From: Aeromicrobium fastidiosum
GTDB lineage: Bacteria > Actinomycetota > Actinomycetes > Propionibacteriales > Nocardioidaceae
DNA length: 64,000 nt
Assembly: GCF_017876595.1 (NCBI RefSeq)
Contig: NZ_JAGIOG010000001.1
Span: 3,861,786 to 3,925,785, forward strand
Direction: 5' to 3'
Positions within the stretch are counted from its first letter, which is position 1, and each line of letters opens with the position of its first letter. Below, one piece after another: positions 26,462 through 38,200 of the stretch. The translations under genes and the position numbers were made by a program. The notes under the pieces are model-generated. The model saw nothing but the letters and a program-made list of their open reading frames with translations, was not told the DNA's origin and ran no database searches.

Positions 26462-27481
26462 ATGAGCACTGACCCCCAGGGGCTGGACACCGCCGCCGTC
26501 GCCGGCTGGCTCGCCGAGCAGGTTCCGGGCAGCGTCGCCGGTCCGTTCGAGGCCTCGCTCATCACGGGCGGCAAGTCGAACCTCACGTACCTCGTCACCG
26601 ACGGGGTGCACGAGTACGTCGTGCGACGTCCTCCCCTGGGTCACGTGCTCGCGACGGCGCACGACATGGCGCGCGAGCACCGCGTCATGGCGGCGCTGAC
26701 CTCCACGACCGTGCCCGTGCCTCGCATGGTCGCCCTGTGCGAGGACGTCGACGTCATCGGCGCCCCGTTCTACGTCATGGACAAGGTCGAGGGGACGGCT
26801 TACAGCCGGGCGTCCCAGCTCGCCCCGCTCGGGGCCGGGCGGACGCGACTCATCAGCGAGCGCCTCGTCGACGCCCTCGTCGACCTCCATGCCGTCGACT
26901 ACCGCGCCGTCGGGCTGGGCGAGTTCGGTCGCCCCGACGGCTACCTGGCACGCCAGGTCTCGCGGTGGAAGAAGCAGCTCGTCGCGTCCACCAGCCGCGA
27001 CCTGCCGGGCATGGACGAGCTGGTCCGCCGGCTCGACTCCGCGATCCCCGAGGGCGGCGAGGGGACGATCGTCCACGGCGACTACCGCCTCGACAACGCG
27101 TTGGTGCAGGACGACCGCATCACGGCGGTCCTCGACTGGGAGATGAGCACGCTCGGCGACCCCCTGACCGATGTCGCGCTGATGCTCGCCTACCAGGCGC
27201 TCGCCGACATCACGCCCTCGTCGGGCGCCCTCGTCACGGATGCCTCGAACGCGCCGGGATACCTCGACCGCCAGGCCGTCCTCGATCGATACGCCGCCGG
27301 CTCGGGCCGCGACGTCAGCGACATCGGCTGGCACGTGTCGCTCGCGTTCTTCAAGCTCGCGGTGATCCTCGAGGGCATCCATTTCAGGCACTCGCAGGGC
27401 CAGACCGTCGGAGCCGGCTTCGACGGCATCGGCGACGCGATCGGTCCGCTGATCGAGGCAGGTCTCGCCGCTTCACGCTAG
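26462..27481 (+). CDS. APH/ACAD11-like phosphotransferase
   Basis: The 339-aa kinase-fold protein has GGKSNLTYLVTDGVHEYVVRRPP (nucleotide loop), EHRVMAAL, the Brenner-type catalytic segment IVHGDYRLDNALV and metal-binding VLDWEMSTLGDPLTDVALM. This is the ACAD11 N-terminal/acyl-CoA-linked subgroup rather than a drug-resistance enzyme. ACAD11-type kinases phosphorylate 4-hydroxyacyl-CoAs in hydroxy-acid breakdown; that role is inferred from family and neighbours. It starts 6 bp after the fabG stop and ends one base before the TetR GTG. Confidence 0.88.
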   Translation: MSTDPQGLDTAAVAGWLAEQVPGSVAGPFEASLITGGKSNLTYLVTDGVHEYVVRRPPLGHVLATAHDMAREHRVMAALTSTTVPVPRMVALCEDVDVIGAPFYVMDKVEGTAYSRASQLAPLGAGRTRLISERLVDALVDLHAVDYRAVGLGEFGRPDGYLARQVSRWKKQLVASTSRDLPGMDELVRRLDSAIPEGGEGTIVHGDYRLDNALVQDDRITAVLDWEMSTLGDPLTDVALMLAYQALADITPSSGALVTDASNAPGYLDRQAVLDRYAAGSGRDVSDIGWHVSLAFFKLAVILEGIHFRHSQGQTVGAGFDGIGDAIGPLIEAGLAASR

Positions 27482-27482
27482 G

Positions 27483-28109
27483 GTGGCGCGCGTGACGGCC
27501 GAGATCCTCGAACCCCGGCGCCGCCCGACGCAGGAGCGGAGCCACAAGAAGTTCGACCACCTGCTGCTGGTGTCCCGCCAGCTGCTGCTCGACGTCGGCT
27601 TCGAGTCGTTCACGTGCGAAGAGGTCGCCAGCCGTGCCGGGCTGCCGATCGGGACGCTCTACCAGTTCTTCCAGAACAAGTACGTCATCGTGTGCGAGCT
27701 CGATCGCGTCGACGCCGTCGCCGTCCGCCTCGAGCTGCGGTCGTTCGCCGACGCCATCCCGACGCTCGACTGGCTCAAGTTCCTCGACCGCCTCGTCGAC
27801 CACATGGCTGCCCTCTGGGCCGGCGATCCGTCGCGGCGCGCCGTGTGGCTCGCGGTGCAGTCGACGCCCGCGACCCGGGCCACGGCCGCCGTGACCGAGC
27901 GCGAGCTCGCCGCCGAGGTCGCCCGGGCGCTGGCCCCCCTGACCCCCGGCACGCCCCGCGAGCGCCGCACCATCATGGCCGAGGTGCTCGTGCACGTCGT
28001 CTACTCGATGCTCAACTTCTCGATCCGCGACAGCCAGGAGCACAGCGAGTCGATCATCGAGCTCAAGCGACTGCTGGCGTCGTACCTGCTCAGTGCGGAG
28101 CACGGCTGA
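27483..28109 (+). CDS. TetR-family transcriptional regulator
   Basis: The 208-aa protein has the DNA-binding domain HLLLVSRQLLLDVGFESFTCEEVASRAGLPIGTLYQFFQNKYVIVCEL, followed by an all-helical ligand domain with WAGDPSRRAVWLAVQ. The GTG start is one base after the phosphotransferase stop, so it is expressed with fabG. It is the obvious candidate to bind the palindromes in the accD-fabG intergenic region. Confidence 0.87.
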   Translation: MARVTAEILEPRRRPTQERSHKKFDHLLLVSRQLLLDVGFESFTCEEVASRAGLPIGTLYQFFQNKYVIVCELDRVDAVAVRLELRSFADAIPTLDWLKFLDRLVDHMAALWAGDPSRRAVWLAVQSTPATRATAAVTERELAAEVARALAPLTPGTPRERRTIMAEVLVHVVYSMLNFSIRDSQEHSESIIELKRLLASYLLSAEHG

Positions 28110-28123
28110 GGGTGGGCCTCGGT

Positions 28124-28189
28124 GCTGCGGGGATGCCTTGCTGGAGCTGCGGGGATCCCTTGCTGGAGCTGCGGGGATCCCTTGCGGGA
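28124..28189. repeat. three tandem 22-bp units
   Basis: Units start at 28124, 28146 and 28168. The second is GCTGCGGGGATCCCTTGCTGGA; the first differs by one base, the third near its end. The block GGAGCTGCGGGGA found at two of the junctions is identical to the end of ssrA (45023-45035). It lies 14 bp after the TetR stop and leads directly into the structured element. Confidence 0.8.
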
Positions 28190-28252
28190 CGACGGCCGGT
28201 GGCGGCTTCGCCGCGGGGGGCCGTCGTGTTGACGGGGCCCGACTCAATTCAC
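28166..28252. repeat. structured repeat element, left copy
   Basis: It contains GGGGATCCC, then a 9-bp outer stem ACGACGGCC/GGCCGTCGT with 3-nt and 4-nt internal bulges around the inner hairpin GGCGGCTTCGCCGC, then GGGGCCC and ATTCAC. The same order and spacing are seen at 44867-44951. There the inner hairpin is identical but the outer stem has a different sequence that still pairs over 9 bp. Confidence 0.75.
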
Positions 28253-28264
28253 GGAGCCTTCGAT

Positions 28265-28323
28265 GAATGAGGAATGCCCCGTTCCGACCCAAGAACGGGG
28301 TCGGTACGGGGCATTCCTCATTC
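28265..28323. terminator. 26-bp-stem terminator hairpin at the island left edge
   Basis: The arms begin GAATGAGGAATGCCCCGT and end with its complement, with a single mismatch over 26 bp and an AAGAAC loop. It is followed by GTGGAGCTTGCGG. The layout matches the ssrA terminator at 44967-45019, including the GAATGA...TCATTC ends and the following GTGGAGCT. Confidence 0.8.
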
Positions 28324-28596
28324 GTGGAGCTTGCGGAAACCTATTCGAAGCAGGCACACCTAACTTCCGCCTGGGCGAAGGTCCTTGCGTACGAGCTACC
28401 CACCGAGCCCCGGCAGTCGGGGCGCGCCAGACCGCGCAACCTGGCGCGACGCATGTCCCCCGGCCAGATACGAGCGATCATCGAGGGATACCAGGCGGGC
28501 CAGGACTCCCGCCAACTTGCGGCCCAGTTCGACATCTCGGCACCCAGTATTCTCCGGCTACTACACCAAGGTGGCGTCCAGGTTCGAGGGCACTAG
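28267..28596 (+). CDS. small helix-turn-helix protein, possibly a truncated recombinase tail
   Basis: The C-terminal 50 residues, RNLARRMSPGQIRAIIEGYQAGQDSRQLAAQFDISAPSILRLLHQGGVQVRG, form a resolvase/Hin-type HTH. The N-terminal part has no recognisable domain, and the first ATG lies inside the terminator hairpin. The true start is therefore later (for example the ATG of MSPGQ near 28453) or the gene is broken at the island edge. The next HTH ORF is in the same frame after one stop codon. No catalytic recombinase domain is present. Confidence 0.45.
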   Translation: MRNAPFRPKNGVGTGHSSFVELAETYSKQAHLTSAWAKVLAYELPTEPRQSGRARPRNLARRMSPGQIRAIIEGYQAGQDSRQLAAQFDISAPSILRLLHQGGVQVRGH

Positions 28597-28608
28597 CTCA
28601 AAGAGCAC

Positions 28609-28890
28609 ATGTTCGGACCAACTCCGCTAGTCCTGAGTTCAGCCAATCCGAACAATCTTCCGGCGCTCGGCTCCCCCGCCCGCCGGGATCCCAGCAAAGC
28701 GAAACCTCGGGCCGGTCGGCGGCGAATCACCGAGAAGGACCGACGGAGGATCGTCGAGCTGTACGAACGTGGGGTGAGCAGCCGCGCAGTGGCATCAGAG
28801 GTCGGACTATCCAAAGCGACCGTGCTGAACGTCCTCAAGTCGGAGCATGTGGTGCGCAGGCCACCCGGACAGTCCTGTTGTGCCAACTGA
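28609..28890 (+). CDS. small helix-turn-helix protein
   Basis: The 93-aa protein has an Arg/Lys-rich linker (RRDPSKAKPRAGRRR), then ITEKDRRRIVELYERGVSSRAVASEVGLSKATVLNVLKSEHVVRR, a resolvase-like HTH, and a short C-terminus. It lies in the same frame as the preceding HTH ORF, 12 bp after its stop. It could be a small DNA-binding protein or the second half of a decayed two-HTH protein. Function is unknown. Confidence 0.5.
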   Translation: MFGPTPLVLSSANPNNLPALGSPARRDPSKAKPRAGRRRITEKDRRRIVELYERGVSSRAVASEVGLSKATVLNVLKSEHVVRRPPGQSCCAN

Positions 28891-28921
28891 CGATGCGACA
28901 GGTCTCGGACGATGCACGCGC

Positions 28922-29203
28922 CTACTTCGCCTTTCGACGCAAGGTTTGTGCGCAAACTCCAACAAGTTCTGTGAGCGGTCCAGTCAGCGACCACCTATCA
29001 CGAGCACGGTGAGCGACCTCTCCGACTAGGCCTGATGCGCGCGAGACATCGCCCGCGTCAATCAACCGACGAGCCTTTGATACGACGTCAACCGCCCATC
29101 TCAAGTCATCATCGCCAGCTTCGGAACTGCGCGACTGTGCGGGCTGCGCAAGCTCCGCTCGAAGTTCCGCCTCTAGCGCGTCAAGCGATGCATCTCGTGT
29201 CAC
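28922..29203 (-). CDS. candidate immunity protein of the Rhs toxin
   Basis: The 93-aa helical, mostly acidic protein (MTRDASLDALEAELRAELAQ...DDLRWAVDVVSKARRLIDAGDVSRASGLVGEVAHRAR) has no signal peptide, so it should be cytosolic. Its GTG start overlaps the Rhs toxin stop codon (GTGA at 29200-29203), a coupling typical of toxin-immunity pairs. No family is recognised. The immunity role is inferred from position, size and coupling only. Confidence 0.55.
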   Translation of the reverse strand: MTRDASLDALEAELRAELAQPAQSRSSEAGDDDLRWAVDVVSKARRLIDAGDVSRASGLVGEVAHRARDRWSLTGPLTELVGVCAQTLRRKAK

Positions 29204-32200
29204 TGTCGGCTCAAATCTGCGAGGTTTGGCACGAAGTACTGTGTTCCCCCACCTGGCTGGCCGAAGTTTGGTCCCACCCGTCCTGAGAAGTACGTCGCGC
29301 CTTCCTGGATCCGGAATTGAGCAATTGAACCCATTGAATTGCCTGGCGGTAGTGCCAGTGAACTACGTCCGGCCGGAAATGTCGGAGTTAGATATCGACC
29401 CACTGCTCCTGAGCCGTCCCCAAAGTATCTCAACCCGTAGGTGTCGGTGCCTGCCTTCTGCACGCTGATGGTTCCGCGTTCGAACGAATCGACAACCTCT
29501 TTTCGGACGCTTCGCGGGACACCTGCATCGCGCATGTACTGCGACGCTTCTCGCACTCCAGCAAAGCTATCCGGCCTCGACACCTCTGCCACAGGCTTCG
29601 TCACGCGGGCCTTGGACCCGCTACTGCCTGCGGTCTCCACAGACTTCAGCGGGCGCGACGACCCAGACGTCACCCTTCGTCCGATTGACGCGGCAGTCTC
29701 GGCAGAGTCCCGCGCAGCACTCCCGTACCGCCCAAACTTCAATGTCGACAACGACCTCAAACCCAGGCTTGAACCCTCGGCTGGCGCAGTGAGAAGCCCT
29801 CCCAGGAGCGAAACTGCCTCGCCCCTCTGGTAGTTCAGCGTGCCGCGCTCCGCCCCCGTTGCCCAGTCAGTGAAGTCCTGAACCAGTGTGGACGATGTCC
29901 GGTCCAACCCGACCTGACGTGCCAAGAAACGCTGAGGTGACAGCATCGAGAGAGCGTCGACCGTCCCTGAAATCGAGGAAAGGAATCCGCCCAGCGCGTC
30001 TCGAGCACGACCAGTCTTGACTAGGTCGGACCGGCGCACCCCGTAGACCTTCCCCTGGCCAGTAACCTTCGTCGTTGTGTAGTACCTGTTGAAACCATCG
30101 GTCGCGTAGTAGCCGCTGGGAGACGACTGTCCATCGTCAGAAGCCGTTGCGAAGTGACCGGTCGGGTCGAACGCATTGACGGGATTGCCATTGACGTAGG
30201 TGTAGGTGTTTTGAGTCAGTGGGTCGACACCAACGCTCAGGTCCGTACCGGCGTCGGAGACCCGGTAGTTATCCGGTCCGGTGAAGGAAGCCAGGGCCGG
30301 GCTGTAGGTGCGGGCACCGAGCTGGTAGTTGCCGGTGCCGCCGTCGCGAGTCTGGTCGCGATACCAAGCCGCGTTGCCTGTAGTGGCGGCCTGGCTGCCG
30401 CCTGCGGCACACATCTTCTTCGATGTCGCGGTTGGGTAACCGGGGTTGCCGAACGGGTCATACGACGCCTCACATGCGGTGTTGCCGCCGGTGGTGATCT
30501 GGGTCGAGATGTTTCCCTGGCCGTCATCGATCAAGTACGACGTTGCTGCGTCGCTGACCGTTTGTTTCATCGCAACGTGCGAGCCGTCAGGCCCAAGCTG
30601 ATAGAGCACATTCGGCGAGGTCGTTCCGTTGGTGGCCGCATTTATCTGGCCGACCATGGTGTTGCTCAAGCCATCAAATACCGTCTTGGTCGCCGAGTTC
30701 GATACCTCGGTCGAACCGTCAACATTGGCCGTGCGTTGACGGTCCAATCCATCGTAGGTGTAGTCGGTGGTGAACGAGTCCCCCCCGCAATCAGTGCTTC
30801 CTGACGTTGCCACATGCGAGCTGCGGTCGAAATCGTCGTAGGTGAACGTGTTGCAGCCGTCACTGGTCAGCAGGCCGGCGTTGCTGTAGTTGAAATCTCG
30901 GGTTGACCGGCTCGTCGTTACCTGCCTAGCGATTGAGTTATCGACCCGATAGGTCCATGTGCTCGTCGACGCCGGAGCAGGGCCTTGCGCGTCAGTTGCC
31001 GCCGTCAACCTGTTGGCGTTGCGGTCCCACGTGTACGCCACGTGTGCCGGGCTGGTGCCCGAACGCGTGTAGTCGGTGATGTTGTTGGCCGGGTTGTATG
31101 AGTAGGTGTTGGCGTAGTTCGGGACGCTGCCGGTGACAGCCTGGTTCTTGATGTTGCCGTTGTTGTCGTACTTATATTCGAACTTGGCGACTGTGCTGCC
31201 CGAGACTTTCGTTTCGGTCGCGCCGAGAGTGTTGTCCGGCTGGGGATCGTACGTGGTGGTTTGACCACTCCCCCCGTTGTCGGTCTTCTGCAGCAGACGT
31301 CCGGCCGAGTCGTACGACATGGACGTGGTGTTGCCGGAGTTGACGCCGCTGGTCATCTTCGTGGGAAGCCCTGCGTCGTTATAGCCGTAGGAGGTTCGTT
31401 GAACCGCGCCACCGGTAACCCCATTCGAGGGCGTTTCGTCGGATCGAGCGCTGACTTGGCCTCGAGCATCGTAGGCGTAGGTATTCGAGTTCTTGTTGTC
31501 GCCAACGGTCCGCAGCAGTCCGTCGAGGTAGTAGTTCGCACTGATCGTGATGTCTGACGTTGGGTCGGTGATCTTCTTGACTCTGCCGGCCTGGTCGTAC
31601 TCCTTCGTGATCGATTTGTTGTCCTTGCCGATCTGATCGACGTTCAGACCGTTCGGCGCATACGTATAGCGTGTTGTGCCCCCGGAGTGCCATGCAGCGT
31701 TCGACGGCGTGCAGTCACTGAGGTTGGCGCTGTCGCACCTAGCGATCTCGGCGGAAGACTTCTGACCCGAAGGGGTGTAGCTGTAACGGGTTGTCCTGTA
31801 CGAGCCTGTGCCAGAGCCAAATTCGATCGGGTTGGCGGTAGTGGCAATCATGTTGTCCCACGTGAACGTGTTGACAGCCGCTTTTCCTGATGTCCCCGCA
31901 GCGACCTGCTCCGGCGACTTGACGGTTAGCGGGTTCCCTACAAGGTCGTAGGTGTAGTTGGTCGTGTTGAACGATCCAGCGGATGTCCCAGGTGCACTAA
32001 CCGCGGCGGTCAGCCCATCGGATGAGTAGGTGGTGGTCGTGGTGAAATTGGCTGGCGACGTCGAGCCGTTCGGGGCGATGCTCGTCGTCTGCTGACCGTT
32101 GGCGTCGTAGCCCATCTGTGTCAGATGGGTGACCGTCGTGCTGCCGATGGTGTAGCCCTGGGCATTGGTCGACGAAACAAGACCGTCTGCGGTGTAGGTC

Positions 32201-35200
32201 GTGACGGTTGAGTGGTCCTGTGCGTCAGTGGTCTTGATCGGCCGGCCCACACCGTCGTACAAGGTTTTGGAGATTGTGACGCGGCCAGAGCCGGAGGGGT
32301 CAGGACCGGTGACCGACAAGGGGAGGTTGTCGTCGCTGTAGGTGTACTCGGTCCGCCTGTTGTCGTCGCCACTGCTGGTCGGCATGTACGCCACGGCGAC
32401 ATTGCCGTTCGCGTCAAAGACTGTGCGGGTGACGCAGACTCCTACGTCGCTGGCATAGCTTCCCAGGCCTTCTACCGTCTGGGGCTTGGCACCTGTTGGG
32501 CACTGAACGGCCTGTTGGTTCACCCCGGTGCCGCCGTCGTTGCCGGTCCCCTTGTCATCGACGGTGGAGTTGTACCTCGGGTCGTACGTTGCAACGGCTC
32601 GGCCGTTGAGGTCGAAGTCAGTTCGTCCCGCTGTGTCGGTCTTTGGGTTGTTGAGCGAAGCCGCGTCGGTGAACGCTTGTGGTGGGAGCACCGAGACGAC
32701 ACGCCCGTCGGGGTCGTAGACGTTGCGGGTTCGCGTGTTGAACAGTCCCTGAGCGTCTGGGACGGCGCGCGAGCTGGCGTCCACCGTTGGGTCGGCGCTA
32801 AGGGTCTGAGCGCCCAACAACGTGTCAACGACTCGGTTGTTTGCGTCGTAGGAGTACGACGTGATGTTGGCTGCGCGGGTGCGGTTCGCTCCGGCTGGTG
32901 GGTTGCTGACCGTGTCGGCGTCGATGCGAACATACCCGCTGGCACCGCTACCACCATTGAGATTGTTAGTGGTCGTACCGCCTGCGCCACCGGACACGTT
33001 CAGCACATTGGGCGACCCCAGGGTGATCTCGGGTGCAGCCAGCCAGATGCCTCCGCCTGCGCCACCGCCGCCTGCTCCACTGTTGCCAGAACTGGTGATA
33101 CCGGCTTTTCCGCTGGCATCGATCTGTCCAGCGACCGTCACAGTACTGGCAGTGATCCGGACGTATCCGCCGCCGTTTCCGCCAGAGCCTCCGGCCGGGG
33201 CCAGGAGCGCCTGACCTCCTCCACCGCCACCACCACCTGACCCGACCAGGTAGTCGGTGCCGACGTCGGAGAAGTCTTCTGTTCCCGAGGCGAGGCCAGC
33301 TGCGCCACCGGGGGTCGGAGGGGTCGGAAGGCCCGCAGTTCCTGCTGTCTTGTGTCCGCCGCCGCCACCACCGCCGGCGCTCAGGGTCTGGTTATAGCCG
33401 AAGTGGCCGCCGTTGCCGTTGTTGCCGTCGGAGTTCGGGTTTTGCGCGTTGAGTCCGTTGGCGCTGCCGAGGCCGCCGTTGTTCCCGCCCGCACCGCCCT
33501 TGTAACCGGTTCCGGACTGATCCACGCCGCACGTGGCACAGATGGTGACATCCTCGGTCGCGCTGAACATCAGACCGACGGGCGAGGCAGACTTGATCCA
33601 GCCACCGCCAGTCAGTCGCACCGATCGATACTGTGCACCGTCTGGGATCAAGAACGGATTGGCCCGATTGTGAACGATGCCGTCGGACGAGTTGGCTGCA
33701 GTCGTGCCGTCGACAGTGATCCGACCGTCTCGACCCGATCCGATGTTCAACGAGCCGGGTGCCTGGATGGACGTGACGTTTCCCGCCGCGTCGTAATTCC
33801 ACTTAGTGGAGTATCGCTTCGTATCTGATCGCGGGGCGGATTGTGTGAGCCGCCGGCCGAGCAGGTCGTAGGTGAAGGTGGTGTCGTGTCCGTTGGCGTC
33901 GACCGAAATGATGGGGTTGCCGTCGGCATCGAAGGTTGTCGAGGAGATCAGCGCTGTCGCAGTAGTCGCACTCGTGACTCGGTAGGACGTCTGCGTGGCG
34001 GCGCGACCCGCCCTGTCGTAGCTCGTGTGGCTGGAGTAGGCACCAGTACTGGTGCACCCGGTTGTGGTGTTGGCTTCGTGTGCCGAGTCGAATTGTCGGG
34101 GCGGGCAAACATCGGTGACATTGCCGTCGCGGTCGTAGTTCCAGATCGTCGACAGGTTTGTGTACGCCCCGGAGTTGCGTGGCGATGTCTGACGGACCTT
34201 CCGGCCAACCCCGTCGTATGTGGTCTTCGAAGTCTGAGAATTCTGGTCAGTCGTAGTGATCGTGTGATCAGCGCCATCGTAGGTGGAGGAGAGGACGCAA
34301 ACCTTGTGGCCGACCTGCGCGGAAGCCCACGGGTCGCTTGCCGAGGCATTAGCTACGCACACAGAGGCAGGCGAATTGGCAGCATCAGCCCGAGTGGTGC
34401 GGATTGCGTTGGCTCGGTTGACGATGTCGTAGCTTGTCAGGGTCGCATTACCACGAGGATCGGTGCTGCGGGTAGCGTTGCCAAAGGGGTCGAAAGTTGT
34501 GGTGGACCTCTTGGTGCCTTCTCGTTCCATCGGCGTCATCGCAGAGACGCGGTTGCCATTGGCATCAAACGTCGCTGTTACGTCGAAGGCGCTGGTGGTG
34601 ATCGCGTTGCCGCGCGCAGGTCGGGTGACACGCTGTTCGCCTGAGCTATTGGTGACCTGAGTGGCCAGGTTTCCTACGGGATCGCGGGAGGCGCGCGAGT
34701 ACTTCCACGGGACGTCGTAGGGCGAAATCGTGTGTCCAGTCACGCTGGGGGCCGAGGTCGCCGGGCTGGTCCCGTCACCGCGCTGATTCGAGCCTGTGTC
34801 TCCCCAGATGGTGGTCGCACCAGCTCGGTTCGCGGTGAGGTAGGTGGCCCAACCGCCAGAGATTGCCGCTTGGTCGGACACGCCCGGAATAAGTACGGGA
34901 GAGGCCGCGCTAGCGTCAGTGGTCGCGCCACCAAGCTGCCCGCCGTTGTTGAGACCCCACGCGCGAACCCGTCCATCGGTCATGAGCGCAGCTGCGCCAT
35001 ACGCCGTTCCCGCGATTTCGCGTACGAGTCCCGCAGCCGTCCCCTCCCCGAGCGAGGTGATTCGCTTGGGAGTCGAGGAGGATGCATCGGTCGAGCCAAT
35101 TCCGAGCGCTCCGGAGGTGTTGTCGCCGAATGACCATACTGATCCGTCCCGCTTGATGACGTAGGAGCTTGCGACTCCCCCGCTGATGGCCGCGGCACGG

Positions 35201-38200
35201 CTGAACGACGGGATCTTCGTCGGACTGTTGTGAGTGCTTGTGTCACCGGTGCCGAGCTGGCCGTAGTTGTTGGCTCCCCAAGTCCAAACGGAACCGTCTG
35301 TCTTCACCGCAAGGCTGTGGATCGTTCCCGATCCGATGGATGCCACTCCGGACAGCACCTGGACGGGCGTGGACACTGACCCGCCTGCGGATCCGTTGCC
35401 GATCTGACCTGCGCTGTTGGATCCCCATCCCCACACGTTGCCGTCGCCATCTAGTGCGAGGAGACCGCAACCGCCGGGCGCGATCGAGCTGATATCGCTC
35501 AGGCCGGCGATCCTAGTTGGCGTGCTTGTTCCCGCTCCCATGGTGAACACTTCGCCTGCACCCGTGAGCGCGAAGGTGATCTTGCAGCCGGAGAACGCGC
35601 CGTTGCCGGTTTGGCCGACCTGCACGACGTTGCTCAAGACCTTCGCCGCGACGGGCGTGCTTTGGCTTGCCGTAGATCCTGTCCCAAGTTCGCCCGTAGC
35701 GTTGGTGCCGGAGCCAGACACCGTGCCATCTGGTCGCACGACGACTGTTCCCGAGTACGACGCCGACAACGCTGCGGAGGTGACTGGCGTTGCGAAGTTC
35801 TTCTCCGCGTACTTCATCGATGGCGGATTGGCAGCATTTGTCCAGTCGGCATCCAGCGACTTGCCGTTGGTGGCGTTGCGATCCCATGTGCGGGCCACGT
35901 TGCCTGCCCGGTCGTAGGCGTAGACGACCGATTTGCCGTTCGGGTCTGTGACAGCTTTGAGCCACCCGCCTGCAGAGATTGACCTGGTGAGATCACAGCT
36001 GCGAGCCTTCGGCGCTTCTCCACTGGTGTCGCAGGTGGGGACGTCCTTGTAGTACGTGTAGGTGGTCTTGTCGCTCGAGCCCGTCTCATGGGCCTTGGGC
36101 GACCTCATTGCGGTGCGTTGGCCCTGCTCGTCGTAGGTGTACGTCGTGCACGTGTAGCTGTATCCGCTGCTGACGGGTGCCGTCGGGCTGCCGGGCGCTA
36201 GATTCGAGCTCGGTGACGTGCAATCACCGGAGCTGACCCCTGCAGATGCAGGGGTGCTCGTCTCACACACGAGGCCGGTGTTGCCCGTAGGCGAACTTCC
36301 ACATACTGAGCTTCCGCTGGTCTTGTTCGCGCTCGCGAGCTCTCCGTCGGCCGGGACATCGAGGCGCATCGTGGTCAGGTAGTCGCCCCATGAAGCGCCC
36401 GGCGCGTTTCCCCGAGGAGGGAGGATCTGGGTTTGGTCGGTCACGCCGTAGAGGGTTCCGGCCTGGATGCGAGTGGTGCCGTACGCGGCACGTCGGTGGG
36501 CGTTGATCCTGGCGGGCGAAAGGACCTTCGAGTACAGGGCGACCTCGTCCAGGTACGACAGGTCAGTGCCGTGATAGCCCAATGACAGCGGTGATCCAGC
36601 TGCTGCGAACGCGCCATCGAGGGTGTCGTTGTAGATCGTTGTGCCGCTGGCCTGGCCGTCGACGTACATCTTGACGCCACTGGCTTGACCGGAGCCGTCG
36701 TAGCTGATGACGACGTGGTGCCACTGCCCGTCGGTTACCGGCGTGGTGCCGACGACGTTGATGAGCTTGCCGTTAGCCGCGTCAGACTGCATGTAGACCC
36801 ACGGGAGTCCACCGGAGTAGCGGCCTGTCACGAGTTGCTGGTTGCCCGAAAGGCCGTAGCTCACTTGATAGTCCGTCGCAGTGCTTGTCGACTTCACCCA
36901 TGACTCGACCGTGAAGTCCGAGTCAGCTGCACTGGTACCTGATGCGAACCCGGCGAGAGAGCTCACGCCACCTGTCCACGCGTTGGGTGCCAGCCCGACT
37001 GCCGTGTTCCCCGGAACTGCCCCCGGCTGGCCGAGCTGTGTGGTCGTCGCGTATACACCGGAGTTGCCGCCTGCACTGGCATCGGCCATCGTGGTGCCGG
37101 TCTTCTCGCCCAACCTGTAGTACGCGATCGGGCTGTCCGTCTTCACCGATGGTGCGTAGTTCGCTGAGCCTGCGGTGGACTGGACATTGCCTGAACCGGT
37201 GACGCTGTTGTCGAAGGACCGCTGTCGGCCGTCAGCATCGAAGTATTGGTCATGTGTGCCGTAAGTGGTGATGTTGGCATTGGTGTTGCTCCAGCCACCA
37301 GCGGGGTTCGCGATTTCAACCTTGCGCAGCAGCTGCCCCATGTCGCCGTACTGGAACCCAACCCCCTGATCGGCGACGCTGACTCCGTCGATTGTTCCCG
37401 TCTGCACGTCGTTCAGAACGAATGGTGCCGAGCGTGGGACAGCTCGAGTGATGACCTGGCACAAGTTGTTGTCGACGAGATTGTCTGGTTGGCGGCAAGT
37501 TCCTGGCGCGCCGCCGGTGCCCCAGGGGTTCCCGTCCCAGAAGTAGCCGGCTTGTTTCACGTATTGGTCGTTGGCGCTGCCCCGATCGATCTCACCGATG
37601 CGGCCACGCTCATCGATGCTGCGGTAGCGATTGCGCTGGCAAGCAGCATTCGCGTTGCAACCCGTGGCCGGGACGCTGTCCCCGAAGGTCACAGGCGCGG
37701 CCATGTCGGCCGTCACATAATCCTCGACAGCCGTGCTGGTGGAGAACGTGTAGCCGTACTGGGTGCGAAGACCCTTGGTCGAGCCGCCTGTGTCGTTGCC
37801 CCGACGGTCGGTGACCGAGAGGACGCGGTCTGCGCCGATAGGCGCACCGTCGATGAATGAAGGCGTGTAAGTGAAGGTTGTCTTCTTGCCCTTGGCATCA
37901 GTGACCGAGCACATCGCGCCGATCGTCGTAGTGTTCGGGGCCGAGCCTTGGCAGTTCTGGGTCGGCGTCTTATAGGTGTAGCTAGCTGACGGGCGCGTTC
38001 CAGCATCTGTGGAGATGGGGTTGCCCGGGTCCCACACCTGGAGAAGCTGCGGAATCGGATCCTTGGTCACGACGTACGAGGTGACACGTCCGGCCGGGTC
38101 AGTGACCTTGACGTGGCGATTGTCGCCAGCGGCTGCTCCTCCGGCGTCGTAGTTGATGGTGTAGCGGGGGCAGGCAGCGCCGTCCTGGGGCGTGCACTTC

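Noticed and set aside
26462..27481. An aminoglycoside-resistance kinase
   Set aside because: The sequence belongs to the ACAD11/acyl-CoA-linked APH subgroup and sits in a lipid-type operon. No mobile-element context is present.
28324..28360. A second tmRNA or tRNA 3' end at the island left edge
   Set aside because: Only GTGGAGCT matches ssrA. The T arm and acceptor partner are missing, so it is treated as an att-like scar at most.
30154..33240. Long plus-strand open frames opposite the Rhs gene (for example 30154-30804 and 32212-33240)
   Set aside because: They are antisense shadows of the YD-repeat coding sequence. They have low-complexity Val/Arg/Gly composition, no ribosome-binding sites and no family pattern.
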